Program-made: the position numbers and the translations under genes
Source of the DNA: Labilibacter sediminis
Lineage (GTDB): Bacteria; Bacteroidota; Bacteroidia; Bacteroidales; Marinilabiliaceae
DNA length: 64,000 bases
NCBI RefSeq assembly: GCF_005877885.1
Contig: NZ_VCHY01000023.1
Coordinates: 45,387 to 109,386, forward strand
Direction: 5' to 3'
Shown here: positions 38,094 through 46,039 of the stretch, one piece after another
Layout: the number at the start of each line of letters is the position of its first letter
Position numbering within the stretch: the stretch's first letter is position 1
The notes under the pieces: model-generated
Told to the model about the DNA's origin: nothing
What the model saw: the letters and a program-made list of their open reading frames with translations, nothing else
The model's database searches: none

Positions 38094-38984
38094 TTATTGT
38101 ACGGCAACTTTTTGAGTAGCTACATTACCGTTTACTACTGTTTTAACGATAAAAATACCACTCTTCGCTAAGTTTATGCGATTTTCACCGGAAGCAATAC
38201 TTTGTTGAGCAACAGTTCGCCCGGTCAAATCAAAAACCACCATGTTACCTTCATTATTACTGGCGTTGTTCACTATAATTTCTGATCCTATAGCCGTAAT
38301 TTTTAAGAATGAGTTTTCTATGTTTTTTAAGGCTGTTGGTACTTTTGCTGTTGCACCATCTACTGCTGAATATACATCATCTAAAAGGAATGTACCACTT
38401 ACATTCTTACCCATCTGTATTTCACATCTCATAGTCATTCCAGATGTTGCGTAGGGAAATTTTTTCAATAAATGCCTGGTTGCATCCAAAGACAATAAAT
38501 TCCAAACATTATCATTTGCAACTACTTTTCCGTTAGATTTTGGTAAATCAACACCATTTGTTGTAACAACATGTCGCCATGCTATATCTGCAGCATTTGC
38601 ATTACTATGTTTTACATAAACATCACCAAACATTTTAAAATTGGTACCTGCAGCTAAACCTACAATTTCATAATTCCCGGAAAAGTCAATGTTGTCGCTA
38701 ACCAGTTTTATATTGTCATTGTACAAAGGTACTTCAGGAGTACCATAATTATCTCCCTGACTTGTTATTACAACCTGTATGGCATTGGTTCCTTCTTTAA
38801 CGTCAGTTGTCGTAATAGATGCAGTGGCCTGTGCATTGTTGCTTAGTACTAATGTCCAGCCTTTTGCTCCGGTATTGTAACTTCCATCTAGTTCTTCAAA
38901 ACTAGGATTTCCCACGTAAGCAACTTGTGCATTTAAGGCTAATGCCAAAACAAATAAACATGTAATTGTAAAGATCTTTTTCAT
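38094..38984 (-). CDS. Secreted CBM-like protein with T9SS sorting domain
   Basis: 296 residues: a signal peptide (MKKIFTITCLFVLALALNAQ), a jelly-roll-like domain (about 22-205), and a T9SS type A sorting domain (about 220-296, ending GIFIVKTVVNGNVATQKVAVQ). The middle domain opens YVGNPSFEELDG...GWTLVL and closes with GTFLLDDVYSAV, the pattern of CBM4/9/22-like modules. No catalytic domain is present. Similar architecture occurs at 53678 and 59967, and a like domain starts the protein at 54630. A surface or extracellular glycan-binding protein is inferred. Confidence 0.78.
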   Translation of the reverse strand: MKKIFTITCLFVLALALNAQVAYVGNPSFEELDGSYNTGAKGWTLVLSNNAQATASITTTDVKEGTNAIQVVITSQGDNYGTPEVPLYNDNIKLVSDNIDFSGNYEIVGLAAGTNFKMFGDVYVKHSNANAADIAWRHVVTTNGVDLPKSNGKVVANDNVWNLLSLDATRHLLKKFPYATSGMTMRCEIQMGKNVSGTFLLDDVYSAVDGATAKVPTALKNIENSFLKITAIGSEIIVNNASNNEGNMVVFDLTGRTVAQQSIASGENRINLAKSGIFIVKTVVNGNVATQKVAVQ

Positions 38985-39048
38985 AATAAATAGTTTAAAT
39001 AAAGTATTAATATTAATTGCTTTAATGATTTAGTTATTCGGTTGATTG

Positions 39049-40689
39049 TTATTTTAATAAAAATGAATTAACAGCTACCTCATTTTTCTTTGTGGTGGCT
39101 TTTAAGATATAATGCCCCGTTTTAAGATTTACCACGCTAATGCGATGTTTGGGATCTTTAATTGTGCTTACAAGCTGCCCTTGTGCGTTGAATATTTTTA
39201 CTTCCATAACATGGCTTAAGCTTTGTAATGAAATGTAATCTGTGGCAGGATTTGGGTAAATGGTGCAATTAATGTTTTTTGGTGACCAAATAGCTGTAGC
39301 CTGGGGTATACCTTCCCATAAAGCAACGGGGGTAAATGGTGTGTCGTAATCACCACCCGAATGACTGATGTAGCAAGAGATATTCCAATCTTCAATCTGC
39401 TTTTGCACTTCTGCCACTTTATTTGAGTGCTGACTTTTAATGTTAGTTGTTTCAAAAGGATCATCTTTGAGATTATAAACTTCATTTACATCCCAGTTAT
39501 TTTTCGTTATAAACTTTAGATCACCATCAATCCAATATGCTTTACTCTTGTGCATAAAAGGCAGCGCTTGGGGACGTTCTGTCTCTAAAGCGTCGAGCAT
39601 AGGTAACAAAGAAATTCCGTCTAAAGGTCGCTCATCCGGCATGCTAATGCCTAATGCATCAATAATAGTTGGCAGATAATCAAGGGTACTGCAAGTGTAC
39701 TCAGAAACGGATGGAGTATCAGTTTTACCTGGCCAAATAATAAAGGCAGGTACGCCTGTTCCTCCGCGATATACACTGCGCTTCCGTCCGCGTAATCCGC
39801 CAGTAACGCCTGGTTTAGTAAGTGTTCCATCATCCAGCTCTTTACCCTCAGGGCCATTATCACTACAAAAGAAGATAATGGTATTATCGTCAATATTTAG
39901 TTCTTCGAGTTTAGCTTGTAGTCGGCCAATTTGATCGTCCATGGCAGTGATACAACCATAGTAATTCTTTTCATCTTCGGTATAACCCGGATACATGGCT
40001 TTGTAGTCAGGACCTGCTACAAAAGGTTCATGGGGTGCATGAAACCAAATAACAGACAAGAAGGGCTTCTTGTTTGATACGGCATTTTCTATGAAAGGTA
40101 CAACTCGATCCATCATTACTCTCGAGTCATCACCTTCTAGGTTATCCGTAGTAATAACACCATTATCATAATAGGGAACAGATGTACTTAAAGGATCCCA
40201 GGTTGAGACAGAGCTTTCGGTAACAAAGGATTCATCATAATCGCGTTGCCATGGTGGTGCAAAATTAGCTTCAGGATCTCGTGCATCTCCTTTAGAAGAG
40301 AAGTTTGGATCTAGGGTGCCGATGTGCCATTTTCCAAAATGTCCTGTGATATAGCCATTTTGTTTCAGAAGCTTTGCAATAGTTACTTCTTGAGCTGGTA
40401 AATGGCCTTCGTTAGCTGCAAAAATACCATAACGGTATGCATGTCTTCCGGTGAGGCACGTGCCTCTAGTAGGAGAACAAACAGGTGCGCCAGCATAGAA
40501 ATGGGTTAATTTTAAATGGCTGTTGGCCATGGCATCCATATGAGGTGTTTTAATAATGGTATTTCCATTAAAGCCCACATCACCATAACCCAAATCATCT
40601 GCCATTATTAAAATAATATTTGGTTTTTCCTGTGCTATAATAGACAGGGTAACACTACAAAAAAGTATTTCTAATATTAGCTTTATCAT
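39049..40689 (-). CDS. S1-family sulfatase with T9SS sorting domain
   Basis: 546 residues with a signal peptide (about 1-20). The metal-binding start is PNIILIMADDLGYGDVGFNG, the formylglycine motif CSPTR (71-75), then FGKWHIGTL, WFHAPHEPF and FFCSDNGPEG. After about residue 470 a T9SS type A sorting domain follows (IYPNPATDYISLQSLSH...GHYILKATTKKNE), so this sulfatase should act outside the cell, unlike the others here. It is a close paralogue of the sulfatase at 41248 over the catalytic part. It is probably transcribed on its own, since 507 bases separate it from the next operon. Confidence 0.94.
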   Translation of the reverse strand: MIKLILEILFCSVTLSIIAQEKPNIILIMADDLGYGDVGFNGNTIIKTPHMDAMANSHLKLTHFYAGAPVCSPTRGTCLTGRHAYRYGIFAANEGHLPAQEVTIAKLLKQNGYITGHFGKWHIGTLDPNFSSKGDARDPEANFAPPWQRDYDESFVTESSVSTWDPLSTSVPYYDNGVITTDNLEGDDSRVMMDRVVPFIENAVSNKKPFLSVIWFHAPHEPFVAGPDYKAMYPGYTEDEKNYYGCITAMDDQIGRLQAKLEELNIDDNTIIFFCSDNGPEGKELDDGTLTKPGVTGGLRGRKRSVYRGGTGVPAFIIWPGKTDTPSVSEYTCSTLDYLPTIIDALGISMPDERPLDGISLLPMLDALETERPQALPFMHKSKAYWIDGDLKFITKNNWDVNEVYNLKDDPFETTNIKSQHSNKVAEVQKQIEDWNISCYISHSGGDYDTPFTPVALWEGIPQATAIWSPKNINCTIYPNPATDYISLQSLSHVMEVKIFNAQGQLVSTIKDPKHRISVVNLKTGHYILKATTKKNEVAVNSFLLK

Positions 40690-41196
40690 TTGTTATAATT
40701 TTTACTTTTTTTGAATTTAGACTCTACTCTATGTGTTGGTAGGTTTTTAGTATTGCTCAATACTATCATCAAATTAAACCTTAGAATAGTTTCTGGGGTA
40801 TCATTTAATATTTTTAAAGTGTTAAGACAAAGCTATGTTATTTAGTATGTTACATGAATGATTTTGAAGCCTGAAACGTACCGCTAAACTTAAGAGTACT
40901 TTTTAAACCCTTTTTATAGAGAAATATGAAGAGTATAGAAAATGGCAGAAGTGATTTTTTATTAGGGGGGAGCTAGCGGGATAAAAAATTAAGATAATTA
41001 TGACATATTTTGCTTTGGTCTAATTTAAATTGGGCATTGATTTTACCGATTTTAAATACAGCCCATTGCTTATATTCGAGTAGCTTTTTGCAACCATGAT
41101 TCGCATTTGTATTATACCTATACAAAATCAGAGTGACTTAAGAAGTATATTTTTCAAAAACACTGATTTAATTTTAAAATGCTCTATATAATAAAA
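40690..41196. other. AT-rich intergenic region
   Basis: About 500 bases without a gene I can support. The end near 40690 must hold the promoter of the T9SS sulfatase. No RNA, repeat or operator was recognised. Confidence 0.5.
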
Positions 41197-41226
41197 AAGC
41201 CTGCAGGTTTTTAGATCTGCAGGCTT
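41197..41226 (-). terminator. Rho-independent terminator of the GH29-sulfatase-sulfatase operon
   Basis: AAGCCTGCAG (41197-41206) pairs perfectly with CTGCAGGCTT (41217-41226). On the minus strand a T6 tract follows, 22 bases after the stop at 41248. Confidence 0.88.
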
Positions 41227-41247
41227 GATGTAATGAAAACTAATGTA

Positions 41248-42711
41248 TTATTTCTCCTTATTTTTCTTCTCCTTGTTTTTCTTCTTGCCCTTTTGGTCAG
41301 GTTCCTTTTTTACATCTATACCACTCCATCTATCCACAGGTACAAATTCACCTTTATAGTCGCCTCCACTATGGCTGTTTTTACATGATAGGTTCCATTC
41401 CATAATGTATTTTTCCATAGCTTTAACTTCTTCTGGCAATTGATCTTTAATATTGGTTGTTTCAAAACGGTCCTCTCGCAGATTGTACACTTCCTTTACC
41501 TTTTTTCCTCCGGTCATAAATTTTAAATCACCTGTAATCCACGCAACATTCCCACGGTGCATAAAGGGTAGAGGATTTGTGCGATCATCTTCTATCCCTG
41601 CTAACATAGGTAATAATGAAACGCCATCCAAAGGACGCTCATCAGGCATTTTCATACCTAACCCATCTATTATACTAGGTAAGTAATCCAAGGTGCTAGA
41701 TATATAATCAGTAGTTGTACCAGCCTTGGTTTTTCCAGGCCAAACCACATAGGCAGGAACTCCGACGCCTCCACAATACAAACTACGCTTACGACCTCTT
41801 AAACCACCTGTTGTACCGGGGCGTTTATCCGATACCTCTTTTCCTTCGGGACCATTGTCGCTACAGAAAAAAATGATAGTGTTGTCATCCACCTGTAGCC
41901 TTTTTAATTCAGCTTGCAATCGACCGATCTGATCATCCATAGCGGTGATACATCCGTAATAATCTTGTTTTCCTTCAGAGTATTCAGCATACATTTTTTT
42001 ATACTCAGGACCAGCAATTACCGGTTCATGTGGTGTATGGAACCATATAACCGACAAGAATGGCATATCATTCTTTACAGCATAGTTGACGAAAGGAACT
42101 ACCCGATCCATAATTACACGAGAATCATCTCCATCAAGGTTCTCTGTTTCTTCAACACCGTTAAAATAATAGGGATTGTTATTATATCTTCCTCCAACGC
42201 TTGGGTTCCATGTGGCAACAGCAGATTCTGTCACAAAGGATACATCGTAATTATGTTCCCATGGAGGAGAAAAGTTTTTGGCAGGTTTACGTTTGGGGCC
42301 TTTAGGAGATATTTCTTTGCTTAGCGTACCCATGTGCCACTTGCCAAAATGGCCTGTTGTATAACCGTTTTCTTTAAGTAATTGGGCGAGCGTTACTTCT
42401 TGTTTAGGTAAATGACCAATATTGGCAGAGAAGATCCCGTAGCGAAAATAATGACGTCCTGTAACGCATGTGCCTCTTGTAGGCGAGCAAACAGGACCTC
42501 CTGAGTAAAAGTTAGTGAATTTAACACCAGATTGTGCCATGGCATCCATATTAGGTGTTTTAATAACGGTGTTGCCATTAAAACCCACGTCACCATAACC
42601 TAAATCATCGGCCATAATTAAAATGACATTGGGCTTTTTTTTATTACCAGCCTGTGTGCTTATTGCAATGCAGATAAGCAATGCTGTCAGGATGAAATTT
42701 AGTTTCGTCAT
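41248..42711 (-). CDS. S1-family sulfatase with lysine-rich tail
   Basis: I start at the ATG at 42711 (MTKLNFILTALLICIAISTQA signal peptide, 487 residues); an ATG three codons earlier (42720) is possible. Catalytic blocks are PNVILIMADDLGYGDVGFNG, CSPTR (75-79 from this start), FGKWHMGTL, WFHTPHEP and FFCSDNGPEG. It closely matches the T9SS-borne sulfatase at 39049, but its C-terminus is not a sorting domain. It ends in about 20 residues that are mostly Lys, Glu and Asn, so it probably stays in the periplasm or on a membrane. Last gene of the operon with the sulfatase at 42764 and the GH29 at 44350. Confidence 0.93.
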   Translation of the reverse strand: MTKLNFILTALLICIAISTQAGNKKKPNVILIMADDLGYGDVGFNGNTVIKTPNMDAMAQSGVKFTNFYSGGPVCSPTRGTCVTGRHYFRYGIFSANIGHLPKQEVTLAQLLKENGYTTGHFGKWHMGTLSKEISPKGPKRKPAKNFSPPWEHNYDVSFVTESAVATWNPSVGGRYNNNPYYFNGVEETENLDGDDSRVIMDRVVPFVNYAVKNDMPFLSVIWFHTPHEPVIAGPEYKKMYAEYSEGKQDYYGCITAMDDQIGRLQAELKRLQVDDNTIIFFCSDNGPEGKEVSDKRPGTTGGLRGRKRSLYCGGVGVPAYVVWPGKTKAGTTTDYISSTLDYLPSIIDGLGMKMPDERPLDGVSLLPMLAGIEDDRTNPLPFMHRGNVAWITGDLKFMTGGKKVKEVYNLREDRFETTNIKDQLPEEVKAMEKYIMEWNLSCKNSHSGGDYKGEFVPVDRWSGIDVKKEPDQKGKKKNKEKKNKEK

Positions 42712-42763
42712 AATACACATATTAGTATATTAGCCACTGTAGAACAGTGGCTAAGTTCATTAA

Positions 42764-44344
42764 TTAATGAGCTACTTTTTTCTTTTTGTTGCCCTTGCCT
42801 TTTTTCTTGTCTTTACTCTTCTTTTCTTTTCCAGGCTTCGGTTCCTTCATAATACCTATTTTTTCTGACCAAGGAATATGGCGGTCGAATAAAATACCAT
42901 ACTTTTCATATCCATGATCTTTTACCGCTTCCATCTTCCATTTTTCAACCTCGGTATCATATATACTTCTCATTTTACTCAACTGCTTGGCATGAGCGGC
43001 TTCATTAATCAGGTTATTCATTTCACCTTCGTCATCTTTTAGGTAGAATAGCTCTTCTACTGGTTCCATTTCTTTACCATAAAACCAATAAAGGTATTTA
43101 TACTCATCAGCAACAACGCTTAAGCAATGGGTTGGATTTTCTCCCCATGCCTGAATGAGTATGTCATGATCTTTAACTTCTTTGTTTGGTTTTTCTAGAA
43201 GAGGTACTAAGCTAACACCATCCATGTTTGCAGGTACTTCTATTCCTGCTAATTCCAACATGGTAGGAGCCATATCAATGTTAGAAGTTAAGGCATTACT
43301 AACGCTTCCATTACCTTTGGCATTCGGAGCATATATTAAAAGAGGAGCGCGAGAACCTTCTTCGTAAGGCAATACCTTACCACCAAAACCATGAGCTCCG
43401 CAATGGTAACCATTGTCAGTAGTATACATGATAATGGTATTTTCATCTAGCCCTTGCTTTTTCAGTTCTTCTAGGATCATACCAACGGCCTGATCAATAC
43501 CATAGATAAGCTGATAGTATTTAGCCAGAGAAACATCGTACTTTTCTGGTTTCCAGTGATCACCTAATTTTTTATATTGACGTCCCTGCTTTGATTGTTG
43601 AGACAGGTGTTCACCTTTATCTCTCCAGTAATTTTCTTCTTCGGTAAAAACTTTACCTGCATACACATGATCAAAATCAGGATCAGGGCTAACAGGACCG
43701 TGTGGTGCTTTAAAACTAATGGATAAACAGAATGGCTTCTCACCATGTCCATGCTCGGTCATAAAATCTTTGGCAGCAGCACCTAATGCACGCGAAACAT
43801 GAGGGTATTCCTCTGCATACTCCACCATATATTTGTTTTCGGCAGTATTATATTGACCTTGTCCAGGCCAGCCTTTCCACCAGTCAAACTTATCCACTGG
43901 TAAGTCCTCATATTTGTGGTATGAGCTATTCCCTTCAGCCTTAACAGCATAACCAAATTTGCCAGCAAAACCAACGGTATAACCAGCTTTTTTCATCAGC
44001 ATAGGATATGATAACTCAAATTTATCAGGGTGCAATGCTCCATGAGAGAAGTTACATCCTGTTTTGTGTTCGTACATCCCTGTCATTATGGTAGCACGTG
44101 CTCCCATGCAAATAGCAGTAGGATTATAGTGCTGGGTGAACATGATACCCTGATCTGCAAGTTTATCAATATTAGGAGTCTGAATTTCGGTGTTACCCAT
44201 ACAACCCAAGGCATTGAAACGCTGATCATCCGTTAGTAAAAAGATAATGTTTGGTCTTTTATCACTGCCTTTCTCTTTATCACCGGCATAGGTTTTACCT
44301 ATAACAAGGGATAATAAACCTATGAATAATATATTTTTGATCAT
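42764..44344 (-). CDS. S1-like sulfatase with unusual CMGAR active-site motif and lysine-rich tail
   Basis: 526 residues with a signal peptide (about 1-20, ending TYA). PNIIFLLTDDQRFNALG gives the metal-binding Asp pair (39-40). The expected formylglycine site reads CMGAR (79-83) in NPTAICMGARATIMTGMYEHKTGC, with Gly where the usual motif has Pro or Ala. FAGKFGYAV stands where most S1 enzymes have GKWHLG; SFKAPHGPVSP and YTTDNGYHCGAHGFGGK are standard. The tail after ~500 is strongly lysine-rich. It starts 5 bases after the GH29 stop, so desulfation and defucosylation are coupled in one operon. Whether it is active depends on the maturase accepting this motif. Confidence 0.88.
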   Translation of the reverse strand: MIKNILFIGLLSLVIGKTYAGDKEKGSDKRPNIIFLLTDDQRFNALGCMGNTEIQTPNIDKLADQGIMFTQHYNPTAICMGARATIMTGMYEHKTGCNFSHGALHPDKFELSYPMLMKKAGYTVGFAGKFGYAVKAEGNSSYHKYEDLPVDKFDWWKGWPGQGQYNTAENKYMVEYAEEYPHVSRALGAAAKDFMTEHGHGEKPFCLSISFKAPHGPVSPDPDFDHVYAGKVFTEEENYWRDKGEHLSQQSKQGRQYKKLGDHWKPEKYDVSLAKYYQLIYGIDQAVGMILEELKKQGLDENTIIMYTTDNGYHCGAHGFGGKVLPYEEGSRAPLLIYAPNAKGNGSVSNALTSNIDMAPTMLELAGIEVPANMDGVSLVPLLEKPNKEVKDHDILIQAWGENPTHCLSVVADEYKYLYWFYGKEMEPVEELFYLKDDEGEMNNLINEAAHAKQLSKMRSIYDTEVEKWKMEAVKDHGYEKYGILFDRHIPWSEKIGIMKEPKPGKEKKSKDKKKGKGNKKKKVAH

Positions 44345-44349
44345 GGTGC

Positions 44350-45936
44350 TTATAGTTTTAATTTACCTTTTACATTAATTTTAAACGAGCAAGCAATATC
44401 GTTTGGTATCGCCTCTGGAAAATAGATTTTTAAGCCTTCCTCTGTTTCTTCCCACCTAATTTTGGCGTCGGAACCAAGCATTGAAATGGATTCAATTCCT
44501 CCACCTGTACTGAATTCTTTTCCTTTATCTAACGTTTTAATGGTGTATGTTTTTGATTCAGGAACACCTAATACAGTTGCATATAAAGTTTCTAAATCTT
44601 TACTTCTGGTAAAGCGTACATCAGCAGCACAAAGGCTTGTGAAATCCCACTTGTAACGATTCTTTCCTTTAGACCAAACTAACATCTCTGTAGATCCTTC
44701 TCCTGCTGTTTTGTATCTGCGAGTGGCATAAATAGCTTCTCCATTGATGCGTAGCCAGTCACCCATGTTTTTCATAATCTCTTTTTCTTCATCAGGAATA
44801 GAACCATCACCTTTAGGTGTTAATGACAAGAAGAAAATACCTCCACGGCTGGTCATATCAACTAAGCTGCGAATATGATAAGGTGCACGGTGTTTGTACT
44901 GTTTGTCGTTTACATAGCACCAAGGGTAAGATATAGCACGGTCTGCCAACCAATAGCCTTGAGGATCTTCTTCCATATCGCGGCAGTTTTCGTAGCATCG
45001 TAATCCAAAACCTAACGGGAAGTTCCAGACTCTGGTACCTGGTAATTTACTGCATACAACAACAGAGTCGCCTGAATCAAATCCTTTTTTATAGTAGTAT
45101 TTTAAAATATCTACGATTGAATCTTCAGGTACTTCATCGTTCTTGATTGAACCTGATAAACCATCGAACCAAATAACATCAGGAGAATAGTTGTCAATTA
45201 CTTCACGAACCTTTCCACTCCATTCAGCAGCAAAGTCCTCTTTCGACATCACACTTTTGTCTTTATATATGTGTGCATATTTTGGGTCAAAGATGTCCCA
45301 TGTCTTCTTTTGTTCTTTGCTATAGTTTTTGTCGTTATCGAACATGTATCCATATGTACGTGCCATGTGGAAGGTAGCTGCCAGCTTAATGTCATCACGC
45401 TTACGAATTTCTGCTGCTATTTCACCATAAATATCACGCTTAGGACCGTAGTTCACAGAATTGTATTTTGAGTATTGCGTATCCCAAAGGGCAAAACCAT
45501 CGTGATGAGATAAACAGATGCCTGCAAATTTAACACCTCCGCTTTCCATTACATCAACCCATTCTTTGGCATCAAATTTTGGCGTGTTAAACATTGGTAA
45601 GAAATCTTTATATCCGAATTCTGCAACCGGGCCATATTTTTCTATATGATATTGTGCTGTTCCGCGTTTGGATTTTTCAGGATCGGCTTTGTACATTTCT
45701 TTTACATAGTCAGGACCGCCATGTGCCGGAACAGAATATATTCCCCAATGTGTATATATGCCAAATTTTGCATCCAACATCCATTCCGGAATTGGGTACT
45801 TTTTCATTTCTTCCCACTCTTCAGAATAGGCACGATCCCAGTCAAAACCGGCAGCACGTCTTTCCGGTTTATCTTGTGCTTGTGTTAAAGTTGTTGCTGT
45901 CAATAAAAATGCAGCTAAACAGATTTTTAGTTTCAT
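44350..45936 (-). CDS. GH29 alpha-L-fucosidase (periplasmic)
   Basis: 528 residues with a signal peptide ending LTQAQ (residue 21). GH29 hallmarks are FGIYTHWGIYSVPAHGG (59-74), SHHDGF (143-148), the nucleophile segment DVIWFDGLSG with predicted nucleophile Asp258, and MTSRGGIFFLSLTPKGDGSIPDEE at the end of the barrel. The region around GPKRDIYGEI is also typical. It heads a three-gene operon with two sulfatases (gaps of 5 and about 50 bases), which suggests it acts on fucose freed from sulfate by those enzymes. It resembles the GH29 at 3481 more than the one at 1892. Confidence 0.95.
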   Translation of the reverse strand: MKLKICLAAFLLTATTLTQAQDKPERRAAGFDWDRAYSEEWEEMKKYPIPEWMLDAKFGIYTHWGIYSVPAHGGPDYVKEMYKADPEKSKRGTAQYHIEKYGPVAEFGYKDFLPMFNTPKFDAKEWVDVMESGGVKFAGICLSHHDGFALWDTQYSKYNSVNYGPKRDIYGEIAAEIRKRDDIKLAATFHMARTYGYMFDNDKNYSKEQKKTWDIFDPKYAHIYKDKSVMSKEDFAAEWSGKVREVIDNYSPDVIWFDGLSGSIKNDEVPEDSIVDILKYYYKKGFDSGDSVVVCSKLPGTRVWNFPLGFGLRCYENCRDMEEDPQGYWLADRAISYPWCYVNDKQYKHRAPYHIRSLVDMTSRGGIFFLSLTPKGDGSIPDEEKEIMKNMGDWLRINGEAIYATRRYKTAGEGSTEMLVWSKGKNRYKWDFTSLCAADVRFTRSKDLETLYATVLGVPESKTYTIKTLDKGKEFSTGGGIESISMLGSDAKIRWEETEEGLKIYFPEAIPNDIACSFKINVKGKLKL

Positions 45937-46039
45937 GCGTATATCGTTTAAATAATTTCGTTAACGCAATGTATAGCTTTGCAAAAATCATAGAGTCCTA
46001 CAACCACTTATTGGTGTGTCACTAAATTTAAACGATACT

